Of a stretch of 64,000 nucleotides of DNA, positions 26,039-34,886 are shown one piece after another. Origin of the DNA: Nitrospinaceae bacterium (lineage in GTDB: Bacteria > Nitrospinota > Nitrospinia > Nitrospinales > Nitrospinaceae). The stretch's first letter is position 1, and each line of letters opens with the position of its first letter. Under the pieces are notes generated by a model. The model did no database searches, was not told the origin of the DNA, and saw only the letters and a list, made by a program, of their open reading frames with translations. The translations under genes and the position numbers were made by a program. The DNA is taken from contig JAJDBF010000061.1 of the NCBI GenBank assembly GCA_029261535.1, positions 62,001 to 126,000 on the forward strand. The letters are read 5' to 3'.

Positions 26039-28072
26039 TTATTTTCCCGGCAGGAAGTCTTCAATCGTAGCCCCGTTTTGAATCATTTCACTCATCACCT
26101 GAACAGAATACTCGATTCCTTTGACACAGGTTTCATAAGAGATGTTGGTGATTTTTTCTTTCTTTGCATAATCATGGACTCGGGTTTTAGTGTTGTCCCG
26201 CATGAAGCCTTTTGGTACTTGCTCCAATCGTGTGATCGCTTCCTGCTCCCAGGTGAACCCTTCTGAATCTGGTTGACCCGCTACCAGTTCAGCGACTTCT
26301 TCAGTTACTGCCTGGGTTGCAGAACCACCATTTTCGGAGTCGTTGTTGGAACCGTTCCCGCCATCTTCACTTTTCCTGATCACCGCTTTGCCATTAACAA
26401 TCTGACTGGCAAACTCCAAAGAAACTTCCGACACTTTTTGCACCCGTGCATTTTTTTCTATACGTGCATGGGCCCGGCGCCGGATATGCCCCTCTGGAAA
26501 TTCTTCAAGAAAGTCGATCGCCTCCTGAGTCCAGGTCACTTTTACAGAATCAAATGTGGTGACCGTGGTTGTGTCTTTAATTTCTTCAGTCGAAGGTGCA
26601 AACTGATCTTTGTCTACCGGATTGAAGCTGGTTGATGTCGCGCCACAAACGCTACACTTGACCACGTCCGCCGGATGATAAGCACCACAACTCCCACATT
26701 TGAGCGTGACCGGCACTTCAAGGCCATCGGATTCCGCATGTTCCTCTGCATCCTTTTGAAACTTTTCGTAGAGAATTTCCTGACGGTCCTTAATCATACC
26801 TTCAAGTGGATCCTGCCCCTTATCCATCTTGTCACGCATTTGATCGCCGATGCTGTACATCGCCTGCATGGCTCCAGCAGGCAGAATATTTTCGCAAGCT
26901 TCGGTAACAACAGCAGAGGTGATCATGCTATGACCACGCTCCAGCGAATAACGCAGAATGGCGGAGGTTGCCATCGGGCGTACAAATCCCGGAATTTTCT
27001 TGAGACGTTCTTTAGCTTCGGCAGTCCAGTCGATGCTCTCTTCTGCCTGCAAATCAATCGGCGGCTTGAACACTTTGCTGGAAAGCAGGACGTTACACGG
27101 TACCAGCCGTAGCAGGTTTTCCGTATTGCCTCCTATATCCATATCCGGCGAACTGTGGACACCAATTCGGCCCAGAATGAGGAGGTACGGTTTTTCCTCG
27201 CGAGCGTATTGAAGAACCTTCTCGAACACCTTTCCATCTAGCAGTCGAATGGTGCACTCAATTCCCTCATCCTCAACAAGCTTCCGGGAGATTTCAAGGT
27301 GCGATTGGTAAATTTTAGCGAGGCCTTTGTCGATGATATCCTCGTGCAATTTTTCCTGCTGTTCAAACTTGAAGACCTTGGCGGCATCTTTGGAAAGAAC
27401 ACCAGTGAGGCTGTTGAACATGGCGTAATGGAAATAGGGATCGAATGTGGAGATGACCTCAAGCGGACGATTGAGCTTTTTGGCCATTTCGATACCGGTC
27501 ATGAGTCCACCAAAACAATGACCACTGCCATCAACTGCAACCACGATTTTGCCACTGCCATTATCTTTACCGTGCAACTCAGGCACATTTCTTACAATGA
27601 GGGTATCGGTTTCAATACGACGGATAACACGCTCGGTGACTGTCCCAACCTGGCTGTCCTTGATCGCACCCAGTCCGAGCGCACCCATGATGACCAGGTC
27701 ATAATCGGACTCTTTAACATCCCGTACCAGCTCAATCCAGTTACGTCCCTCAAGCGATTTCCCAACGAACGGGATGCCTTCGGATTTGCATTTGAAACGG
27801 GGAACATCGAGATACGAGTCGGTGATGACTTCCATCCCTTTGGTGATGAGCTGGTCATGGATAGCTCGTTGCTTCTCCAATTCCTCCTCATCCTGGTACT
27901 CCTCGGGCAACCCGCTTTCCATTTGGCGAAAACGCACATCATGCATCTTGGCGGCGTATACATGACTCGACGTGATCGTGGTATCGCTACCTTTGGCAAA
28001 CTCCAACGCCATGTCGATACAGGCGTTAGAATAGTCCGAGTTATCAACGGGGACATAAATATTTTTGAACAT
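26039..28072 (-). CDS. Tandem universal-stress protein fused to zinc ribbon and three PCP_red domains
   Basis: A 677-residue multidomain protein. Two universal-stress domains (about 1-163 and 174-335) each keep the ATP-binding pattern G-x2-G-x9-G (MGALGLGAIKDSQVGT; LGRIGVHSSPDMDIGG). A PCP_red-type domain follows (347-396, IDWTAEAKERLKKIPGFVR), then a zinc ribbon with Cys459, Cys462, Cys473 and Cys476, then two more PCP_red repeats (512-559, VTWTQEAIDFLEEFP; 606-655, FTWEQEAITRLEQVP). PCP_red is known as the C-terminal domain of the light-independent protochlorophyllide reductase subunit BchB/ChlB. The Gly/Asn/Ser linker (570-585) is disordered. A long leader and strong promoter precede it. 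The combined function is unknown; nucleotide sensing coupled to iron-sulfur or redox partners is a guess. Confidence 0.85.
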   Translation of the reverse strand: MFKNIYVPVDNSDYSNACIDMALEFAKGSDTTITSSHVYAAKMHDVRFRQMESGLPEEYQDEEELEKQRAIHDQLITKGMEVITDSYLDVPRFKCKSEGIPFVGKSLEGRNWIELVRDVKESDYDLVIMGALGLGAIKDSQVGTVTERVIRRIETDTLIVRNVPELHGKDNGSGKIVVAVDGSGHCFGGLMTGIEMAKKLNRPLEVISTFDPYFHYAMFNSLTGVLSKDAAKVFKFEQQEKLHEDIIDKGLAKIYQSHLEISRKLVEDEGIECTIRLLDGKVFEKVLQYAREEKPYLLILGRIGVHSSPDMDIGGNTENLLRLVPCNVLLSSKVFKPPIDLQAEESIDWTAEAKERLKKIPGFVRPMATSAILRYSLERGHSMITSAVVTEACENILPAGAMQAMYSIGDQMRDKMDKGQDPLEGMIKDRQEILYEKFQKDAEEHAESDGLEVPVTLKCGSCGAYHPADVVKCSVCGATSTSFNPVDKDQFAPSTEEIKDTTTVTTFDSVKVTWTQEAIDFLEEFPEGHIRRRAHARIEKNARVQKVSEVSLEFASQIVNGKAVIRKSEDGGNGSNNDSENGGSATQAVTEEVAELVAGQPDSEGFTWEQEAITRLEQVPKGFMRDNTKTRVHDYAKKEKITNISYETCVKGIEYSVQVMSEMIQNGATIEDFLPGK

Positions 28073-28141
28073 GGGGTACTAATCTCCCTGAGTCGTCACC
28101 AAGTGATTAGGTGAGTGAAATTCAAGACTTGATTTTATAGG

Positions 28142-28198
28142 AGGGTCTCTAAAATTTATGGGCTGGCGAAGGAAATAAAGGTCCGGATTTGAGACCCT
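28142..28198 (-). repeat. Inverted repeat in the universal-stress gene leader
   Basis: AGGGTCTC (28142-28149) and GAGACCCT (28191-28198) are a perfect 8-bp inverted pair, extended by AAAT/ATTT after a short mismatch. The pattern CTCTAAAAT ... ATTTGAGA is like the ends of the 109-bp element at 10350 and 47103 but the interior is shorter. Confidence 0.55.
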
Positions 28199-28291
28199 TC
28201 GAGGCCACAACCTGTTCTAGATGAACCCTTAAACCTCTTGCGAGGTCGATTTCGGAACAATAACAAGGCGCAAGGGCGCAATTGTTTGAAA

Positions 28292-28319
28292 ATTCTAGCA
28301 AAAATACCGAGGGTGTCAA
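28292..28319 (-). promoter_or_regulatory. Strong sigma-70-type promoter of the universal-stress gene
   Basis: On the minus strand TTGACA (28319-28314), a 16-nt spacer and TAGAAT (28297-28292). This would give a leader of about 210 nt before the ATG at 28072, long enough for RNA-level control. Confidence 0.65.
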
Positions 28320-28526
28320 CCCAAAAGGCCCACATCATAACAGGACAATCCCTATACACCCCCGCTCTTTTGAAAGCTTGTGGGGATTAAAACCAGGAAT
28401 TTTCCAGGGTTTCATAAGTTTCGTTTTTCAACCCGCCATTATTTATGGGACTTTAAACGTAATCCATTGATTTTAATCACTTTAAAATCTAAATTTTTTC
28501 CCATCCCCAAGTTAGGCGGTTTGGGC

Positions 28527-28716
28527 TATAATCTTGGATAACGCTTATGATGTTAGCGGAAACAGGCCTTTAAAAAGGCAAGGCTTGCAGTTTAGTCGGG
28601 TAAAATATTGCCCACTGCAAAAATACCGGGTCTCTACAGGGAAGGATTTACGTCACGACAACCCTGCCCTCTACAGCCCTCCACCTCTAAAACACGTTTG
28701 GAATCAGGAGTCTCCC
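28527..28716 (+). promoter_or_regulatory. Aldolase -10 box and structured leader
   Basis: A perfect TATAAT at 28527-28532 has only a weak -35. The leader of about 175 nt contains GCCTTT/AAAGGC (28565-28578) and a longer stem TTGCAGT (28585-28591) with ACTGCAA (28614-28620), extended inside by GGG/CCC. Whether this regulates the aldolase is unknown. Confidence 0.4.
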
Positions 28717-30126
28717 ATGGGTCCCAGCAGTAAAGAAGATATCGCCAGCTTAATCAAAGGCGCGGCAACTCTCAACAACGAGGAAGTGCAACTCGATGAT
28801 GCGGACCGTCTGCGCTCAGGCCCCATTGACTCCCTGGTAGAAAATGCTGTGCTCAACGATTCTCCGGAAATCCGTGCATATTGCCGCTACATTATCAAAA
28901 AGCTGGCCCTGCAACTGGGTATTATTCCAGCTTCCATTCAAGGACTCTACGATGCCCGCGGTCGGGGCGAGAACAAGGGTTACACGGTTCCCGCACTCAA
29001 TATCCGCGGCATGGCCTACGAGTTCAGCCGATCCATCTTCCGCACCGCGCAGACTCTGAATTCCGGAGCCTTTATTTTCGAAATTGCCAAATCAGAAATC
29101 GGCTACACCCATCAAAGGCCGCATGAACTCATTGCCGTCATTCTCGGAGCCGCCATCAAAGAGGGATTCGTCGGGCCGGTTTTTGTTCAGGGAGATCATT
29201 TCCAGATCAATGCCAAAAAATATCATGAGGACCGCAACAAGGAAGTTTCCGGACTGAAAGACCTGATCCTCGAAGGTTTGCAGGCTGGTTTCTACAATAT
29301 CGATATCGATACTTCCACCCTGGTGACCCTCGACCCGGAAGAGGTCAAGGAACAGCAACGCCTCAATTTTGAAGTGGGGGTTGAACTGACCCAGTACGTT
29401 CGCGAGAACGAACCCGAGGGTGTCACCGTTTCAGTGGGCGGGGAAATCGGCGAAGTCGGAAAAGAAAACAGCAACGAAGCCGAACTCCGCGCCTACATGG
29501 ACAATTTCAACGAACAACTGGCAAAAATAAACCCTGAGTACAAAACCATCAGCAAGATTTCCATCCAGACAGGGACCGAACACGGTGGTGCCCCGCTACC
29601 CGATGGAACCGTTGCCGATGTTGCTCTGGATTTTGACACGCTGGAAAACCTGTCGCGCATTTCAAGAGATACTTACAAACTCGCCGGAGCCGTTCAGCAC
29701 GGAGCCTCCACCCTGCCGGCGGATATGTTCGATAAATTCCCGCAACTCGAAACAGCCGAGATTCACCTCGCAACGGATTTCCAGAATATGATTTACGAAA
29801 GTGCTCACTTTCCCGCCGAGCTCAAAGATAAAATATATAAACACCTGCACAGCGAATTTCCTGGAGACAAAAAACCAGGCTGGACCGACGAACAGTTTAT
29901 CTACAAGACTCGCAAGAAAGGTTTCGGCAATCCATTCAAAGAAGATTTCTGGGCGTTACCGGAAGAAATTAAAAGTGAGATTGGGAAAGAACTGGAAGCA
30001 AAGGTCAGATTTTATTTTGAGAAATTGCAGGCGGGAGGCACAAAAGATATCGTTGCCAAATCCGTCACGCCAACTGCTGTTGCCCCCTGCATGGACAACG
30101 AACTTAAATACGCCCAGATTTATTAA
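28717..30126 (+). CDS. Class II (metal-dependent) aldolase, fructose-bisphosphate aldolase-like
   Basis: A 469-residue protein. Class II aldolase landmarks are YTVPALNIRG, the metal-binding QGDHFQIN, YNIDIDTSTL, GGEIGEVG, KISIQTGTEHGG and VQHGASTLP. These support cleavage or formation of fructose-1,6-bisphosphate or a related ketose bisphosphate. The protein is about 100 residues longer than ordinary FbaA, with an N-terminal helical extension (residues 1-75) and a long C-terminal part. ATG 28717 has AGGAG 7 nt upstream. In a cell without sugar uptake genes in view, a gluconeogenic role is plausible but not shown. Confidence 0.82.
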   Translation: MGPSSKEDIASLIKGAATLNNEEVQLDDADRLRSGPIDSLVENAVLNDSPEIRAYCRYIIKKLALQLGIIPASIQGLYDARGRGENKGYTVPALNIRGMAYEFSRSIFRTAQTLNSGAFIFEIAKSEIGYTHQRPHELIAVILGAAIKEGFVGPVFVQGDHFQINAKKYHEDRNKEVSGLKDLILEGLQAGFYNIDIDTSTLVTLDPEEVKEQQRLNFEVGVELTQYVRENEPEGVTVSVGGEIGEVGKENSNEAELRAYMDNFNEQLAKINPEYKTISKISIQTGTEHGGAPLPDGTVADVALDFDTLENLSRISRDTYKLAGAVQHGASTLPADMFDKFPQLETAEIHLATDFQNMIYESAHFPAELKDKIYKHLHSEFPGDKKPGWTDEQFIYKTRKKGFGNPFKEDFWALPEEIKSEIGKELEAKVRFYFEKLQAGGTKDIVAKSVTPTAVAPCMDNELKYAQIY

Positions 30127-30150
30127 AGTGAGCTTTTGGGGTTGCGCTTT

Positions 30151-30200
30151 GCTCCCCCTTTCCCAAGAGGGGCTGGGGGGCTTCTTTCTTTTATCTTTCT
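30151..30200 (+). terminator. Probable terminator of the aldolase gene
   Basis: GCTCCCCC (30151-30158) can pair with GGGGGGC (30175-30181), with CCCC/GGGG alternatives inside, followed by a pyrimidine stretch CTTCTTTCTTTTATCTTTC. The stem is imperfect. Confidence 0.45.
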
Positions 30201-30298
30201 TCAATATGATTTTTCTTGGTTCCAACATTTAATAATAAATGCGCAGTTGACCAAGCCCCCTGCTCTTCGCTGGTCGTGCGCCAGCACCTCCGCAGGAG

Positions 30299-31843
30299 CT
30301 ATTCCAGCCAGACCTTTAACGTCCTTTCAGAATCGTTCAGTTCCAGCAGGGTTTGGGCCACAAACCCTGAACGTTGAACTTTCAAAAGAATTTCATTCAA
30401 ATCAATATTTTGTTTTCTGATCGACTCCAGAACCGGCGGATCAATCACCTCTTCAAGATTCTCCACTACCCGCGCTGGCATGGTGAGCGTCACCCGATTG
30501 CCGTTGCTTTTCTTAACATCAATTTTTAAAAATTCCGACAGTCCCTGGAAGTTCGTCCCCACTGAGGCAAGGTCACATTCGGGGAGAGGCCAGTTTCGCG
30601 CCTCAACATACAGGTCCCCCGCCACCTCATCCAATAAATTTGACCAGGAAATCGATACATTCAATTTCCCAAGATGGCTGGCAAGACCATGAAACGTACG
30701 CATCAGAAAAATAATTCGGGTTGGTGCCGCCGAACGAAACCACCATTTCAATTCGCCGACAATAGCATCCCAGCGTTTGTTTAATTCCCATTCATCAATA
30801 TCAAAGGGACAGTCCTGGGTGAACGGCTCAAATAAAACGGCAAGCAACCCTGGTAGGCTGGTGCGAATATCACTTAGTTTTTCAAGATCGAAACCTAATC
30901 CTTTGAGGCATTGAGCCGGGTCCAAGTCCTCGCGTTCTCGAATCGCCAAAATAATCCGGAGTAATATCATCCGCTCCTCCATCGACACTTCAAACAAACT
31001 GCCGAAATCGTAAAGCACCAAGGCAGACCTGGTACTTTTTGTCCGGAAGGCAAAGTTTCGTGGATTCGGATCGGAGTGCATGACCCCCTTCTGGAACAAC
31101 ATGTACAACAGGTGACGTACCCAGATTCGCCCGATCTCCTGCCGTTTATTCTGGGGAAGCTTAACCGCATCTTCCATGGAATCCCCTTTTTCTAATGACT
31201 GGACAAGAACATGCTCATTTGAATATTCCGGGTAAACCTCGGGAACGATAACATCCGGGCTATCACTCTGGGCATCGTGCAGAGCCTCGCGGTACTGCAT
31301 TTGCTGACTGGCTTCATGCTTGTAATCGAGTTCAGCAAGCAAATGTTGCCTGAATTCTTTTATAAAGCCGCCAACATCCATGCCCCATTTTTTCATGGGC
31401 CCCATGTTCGGTAGCCAGCCAAGGACTTTGAGTTCATTCTCTACCGTTTCGAAAACCCCCAGATATTGAACCTTGATAGCCACGGCCTGCCCGGTTTTCA
31501 AGGTCCCAAAATGAACCTGCCCAAGGGACGCGGCAAGCCCCTCTGGCTTAACCTTTTTAAATACGGTGCGGTAATTTCCATTAAATTCCTTATTGAGTAT
31601 CTGCTCGACTTCATCAAATGGCATCGGAGTGATTGAGGCATCAAGCGCATCCTGCAATTCATTACCGTCATCATTCATACTCAGGAACTGGCCAATCTTG
31701 GTAGGGATGCCCTGCGACTGCCCCAATATTTCGAGCAGGAGCTTTTGAGCCCGCAACTTTTTCTCATCATCGGTCGAGGCTTTTACATCTTTAAAAGCCT
31801 TACCGATGCGAAATATACGGATAATCCGTTGAAAAAAAATCAT
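30299..31843 (-). CDS. UbiB/ABC1-family atypical kinase
   Basis: A 514-residue UbiB-family protein, related to factors needed for ubiquinone synthesis or lipid homeostasis. Motifs: KxGQ in PTKIGQFLSM, the Ala-rich loop as LAASLGQVHFG, the ATP-binding lysine in AVAIKVQYLG, HSDPNPRNFAF (catalytic-loop type) and YDFGS. No C-terminal membrane segments are obvious, unlike E. coli UbiB. The C-terminal 150 residues are unassigned. No quinone genes are adjacent. Confidence 0.85.
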   Translation of the reverse strand: MIFFQRIIRIFRIGKAFKDVKASTDDEKKLRAQKLLLEILGQSQGIPTKIGQFLSMNDDGNELQDALDASITPMPFDEVEQILNKEFNGNYRTVFKKVKPEGLAASLGQVHFGTLKTGQAVAIKVQYLGVFETVENELKVLGWLPNMGPMKKWGMDVGGFIKEFRQHLLAELDYKHEASQQMQYREALHDAQSDSPDVIVPEVYPEYSNEHVLVQSLEKGDSMEDAVKLPQNKRQEIGRIWVRHLLYMLFQKGVMHSDPNPRNFAFRTKSTRSALVLYDFGSLFEVSMEERMILLRIILAIREREDLDPAQCLKGLGFDLEKLSDIRTSLPGLLAVLFEPFTQDCPFDIDEWELNKRWDAIVGELKWWFRSAAPTRIIFLMRTFHGLASHLGKLNVSISWSNLLDEVAGDLYVEARNWPLPECDLASVGTNFQGLSEFLKIDVKKSNGNRVTLTMPARVVENLEEVIDPPVLESIRKQNIDLNEILLKVQRSGFVAQTLLELNDSERTLKVWLE

Positions 31844-31902
31844 TTCTTAACGCCAAGGTTATTAGTTAATTTCAGGATCAGCCTCATCCAGCAATTTTTC
31901 AA

Positions 31903-31946
31903 CAAAAAAAATGCCTCCAGAGACCGGGCTTACAGTCTCTGAAGGC
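31903..31946 (-). terminator. Terminator of the M16 protease gene
   Basis: GCCTTCAGAGAC and GTCTCTGGAGGC (minus strand) form a 12-bp stem with one G-T pair and a 10-nt loop, followed by ATTTTTTTT. Confidence 0.88.
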
Positions 31947-31964
31947 TTTCTTATTTTCTTCAAA

Positions 31965-34790
31965 TCAATTAACGGACTTTCTCCCTTTATTCAATTCTTT
32001 TATTTTTTGAATTGCGGTCAACACTCCACTCGGAACAGAATCCTTGTTGGCCTGAGAGCGTACCAGAATAATTGAACGGGGAGTCTGACTTTGGCTGAAC
32101 AATCGTTTTGCCACAGCGACCACGTCTTCTTTCTCAACCTTTTTGACAACCTCGATCAATTTTTTCTTGTATTCAAAGTCGCCCTCTTCTTCGGCGGCGA
32201 AATAATATAACTCACCTGCCATTTCGGCGATGCTGTCCGGCTTTTTCTCAAGGGATACCACAAGGCTACTGCGATGTTTGGCAAATTCCTCATCGCTCAA
32301 CTCATCGAACAGTTTGGGCGCAGTCGTCATCCAGGATTCAACTCTTTTTTGAAGTTCAAACGGTCCATACCCCGCCGACTGAATAATCATTTTAAAGAAA
32401 AGCCGCTCTTCCAACCTTTGACCATAACTCCAAACGATATAACCCAACTGTTGCTTGGTCCGCATCTGCGTGTAGAAATCACTTTCAATCACTGACGCGA
32501 CCAATTGCGACACCGCATAATTTTCCATACTGTGCGGCCCAACTTGCAAGGTATAAAAGAGCGCGTTGTTATTATCAGGCACCTGCTCGCTGTAAAGCAA
32601 TTTCTCTGACTCTTTAAAGACCACCACTTTATTTTCAAACCGGTCGGCCTCTGGCAGAGGCTTGCTATTCATTTCCCGGATGACAAGGTCAACCGATTCG
32701 CGCGCCTGCTGTTCGGTCCAGTTGCCATAGATCACCGAAGTGATATACACCTGCTCAAATAATTTTTCGGCGTATTGCTTGATCTCTTCAAACGTGGCGG
32801 ATTTTAATCCAATCAACAATTGCTCTTCAGTAAATTGATCGACCAGCCAAACCTGCCGATTAAAATAGGAGGCACGCGAATAACCCTGCCCCAGTTTTTT
32901 ATTCTGCACGCCTCTAATAAATTCATCCTTTAAATCACGAAACTTGTTTTCATCAATGGTGATCTTTCTCAAACTCCCCACCACCAGTTTGAGTAAATCC
33001 TGCACTCTCTCTGAATATCCACCGACGACCAGAACGACACCCTTTTTTTCCAGACCGAAACTATAAGACAAACCGGCCTGACCAATCGGGTAGGTGAGCT
33101 CATTCAACCCTTCCCTGATGGCGGCTTGATACAGTTTGGATCGGGCCAGGTTGCCGGGATTGTTATAGACATGCGGGGTTTCAATTAAAAATTTGAGATA
33201 CACTTTTGGTTTTTCAAATCGATTGTCGAATTGAAAATAGACTTGAGCCAGATCATCGTCGCGAATCAGGTGAGGATTCTCCGGATGCAAGACCAGACCA
33301 TTGGGAATGAATTTATTCTCCAGCGGGTAATGCAGACCCGGCTCGCTTTTCGGGCTTTGAAGTTTGTTGAATTTTTCACCGCCGACTTCTTCCAGTGAAT
33401 ACTCGGTTCCAAAGAAATGCTCCTTCTTATTGGTCGCAACATGCTGTGTGCTCAGCGCAACCAGCATATTGCCTGGACGAAGCGTATCCATGATGGCACT
33501 ATAATTTTTTTGATCTTCTTTTTTGAGCAGGTAAGGCAAGGTTTCAATATCCTCAAGCGCGTAGCGTTGCATCAAAGAGGCCTGACCCGCCACGTAGCCC
33601 ATGCCCTCGCGCAATTCGCGCCATTCGTGATTGATTTCCATCATCCTTTGGTTTTGCACAAAAGTGTAATGCTGAAATTGTTTTTCCTTCAACATCTTGA
33701 AATAGGAAAACATCAGTTCCAGAACACGCTCGTAATTCTTCTCCCCTTTTTGAGTCAGGCTGACATTGATGTCGAACGAATTAATGTTGGGATGAGAGTA
33801 TCCCCCGCCAGCAGAAAGACCAAGGGCCAATCCCTCTTCTTTTAACTTTGAAAGGAGGGACCCTTTTCCCTCATGACCGATGATTGCGCCAACAATAGAA
33901 GCGGGGCGGCTATCTTTCAGATCGAATAACCGGATGGTTGGAAATTCGACACTCAAACTGCGCGTGTCTTTAATGGTCTTGATTTTTAGCAGTCGGTATT
34001 TGCCATCCAGTGGTTTGCGAAATACCGGGTCGATCTCAGGATACTTAACCGTTCGATTAGGTATTTTGGAGAACATCTGCCGGACCAATTTTTCCTGCTC
34101 CGCCAGGGAAAGGTTGGACAACACCGCAAGCTTCATGATGGAAGCCGAATAATATTTTTTATAAAAATCAAGGAGGGCCGGACGGTTGTCACCGGCAAGG
34201 GTATCCTTGTTTCCAATCCCGAATTTTTTCATCGGATGACCGGGCTCCGACACTTGATTCGCTAAATGGCTCGCCCGCCACCCATCCTGCAATTTATTCT
34301 TATCGAATTCGCTATTGACCGCGTGGACTTCCCGCTCGGCGTATTTCGGATTAAAAAGAGGTGCCTGAAAAAACTGGCTGAATCGATCCAGTGCCCCTTC
34401 AAACGCGCCGTGTGATACCTGAAAGAAATAGTTGGTGATATCATTGCTGGTGTAGGCATTGCTTCCACCCGAATTCGCATTGAGATATTTTTTATAGTCC
34501 TCCACATCCGGGTATTTTTCTGTGCCCAGAAAGAGCATGTGCTCCAGATAATGGGCGAGGCCCTGTTTTTCCAATGGATCATAGATATGACCCACGCCAA
34601 CCGAAAGCGCGGCGGCACTTCGAGTCACTTCCTGGTCGGATAATAAAAATACGGCGAGTCCATTTTCCAGCACAAGAGTTTTGGTCTTGCGCTCACGCTT
34701 GGCATCTGCCGGAGAAGTGATGAGTAACAATCCTGCCAGTACGGCAAGACCGAGGGACAATATATTTAATGAAAACTTTCGGGGTGTCAT
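31965..34790 (-). CDS. Secreted M16 (insulinase/pitrilysin) metalloprotease
   Basis: A 941-residue zinc protease that would degrade peptides in the periplasm. A signal peptide (LSLGLAVLAGLLLITSPADA, cut near 30) precedes the catalytic domain with the inverted zinc motif His80-x2-Glu83-His84 (AHYLEHMLFLGTEKYPD) and the third ligand in VNSEFDKN. Full-length two-half architecture (catalytic plus inactive halves) fits single-chain protease III/pitrilysin, and the motif KQQLGYIVWSYGQRLE in the second half supports it. AAAGGAA precedes the ATG. A strong terminator follows. Confidence 0.93.
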   Translation of the reverse strand: MTPRKFSLNILSLGLAVLAGLLLITSPADAKRERKTKTLVLENGLAVFLLSDQEVTRSAAALSVGVGHIYDPLEKQGLAHYLEHMLFLGTEKYPDVEDYKKYLNANSGGSNAYTSNDITNYFFQVSHGAFEGALDRFSQFFQAPLFNPKYAEREVHAVNSEFDKNKLQDGWRASHLANQVSEPGHPMKKFGIGNKDTLAGDNRPALLDFYKKYYSASIMKLAVLSNLSLAEQEKLVRQMFSKIPNRTVKYPEIDPVFRKPLDGKYRLLKIKTIKDTRSLSVEFPTIRLFDLKDSRPASIVGAIIGHEGKGSLLSKLKEEGLALGLSAGGGYSHPNINSFDINVSLTQKGEKNYERVLELMFSYFKMLKEKQFQHYTFVQNQRMMEINHEWRELREGMGYVAGQASLMQRYALEDIETLPYLLKKEDQKNYSAIMDTLRPGNMLVALSTQHVATNKKEHFFGTEYSLEEVGGEKFNKLQSPKSEPGLHYPLENKFIPNGLVLHPENPHLIRDDDLAQVYFQFDNRFEKPKVYLKFLIETPHVYNNPGNLARSKLYQAAIREGLNELTYPIGQAGLSYSFGLEKKGVVLVVGGYSERVQDLLKLVVGSLRKITIDENKFRDLKDEFIRGVQNKKLGQGYSRASYFNRQVWLVDQFTEEQLLIGLKSATFEEIKQYAEKLFEQVYITSVIYGNWTEQQARESVDLVIREMNSKPLPEADRFENKVVVFKESEKLLYSEQVPDNNNALFYTLQVGPHSMENYAVSQLVASVIESDFYTQMRTKQQLGYIVWSYGQRLEERLFFKMIIQSAGYGPFELQKRVESWMTTAPKLFDELSDEEFAKHRSSLVVSLEKKPDSIAEMAGELYYFAAEEEGDFEYKKKLIEVVKKVEKEDVVAVAKRLFSQSQTPRSIILVRSQANKDSVPSGVLTAIQKIKELNKGRKSVN

Positions 34791-34886
34791 TGTAGATTCC
34801 TTTAATATTAATTAGTAGCCTGTTCCTTAAGTTATGATATCCCTACAATTGAGTCTGCAACATTAAACTTTATTAATTTTTACTAA

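Larger units (their letters stand above)
28073..28716. other. Long divergent intergenic region with two leaders
   Basis: About 640 bases between the universal-stress gene (minus) and the aldolase (plus). It holds a strong minus-strand promoter, an inverted repeat and the hairpin ACCTC-GCAA-GAGGT (28233-28246) inside the minus-strand leader, and a plus-strand leader with hairpins. The open frame from 28534 that runs into the aldolase lacks a ribosome-binding site and is not taken as coding. Confidence 0.5.

Noticed and set aside
28534-28716. N-terminal extension of the aldolase
   Set aside because: The frame is open but the AGGAG-preceded ATG at 28717 marks the true start, and the extension reads through hairpins.
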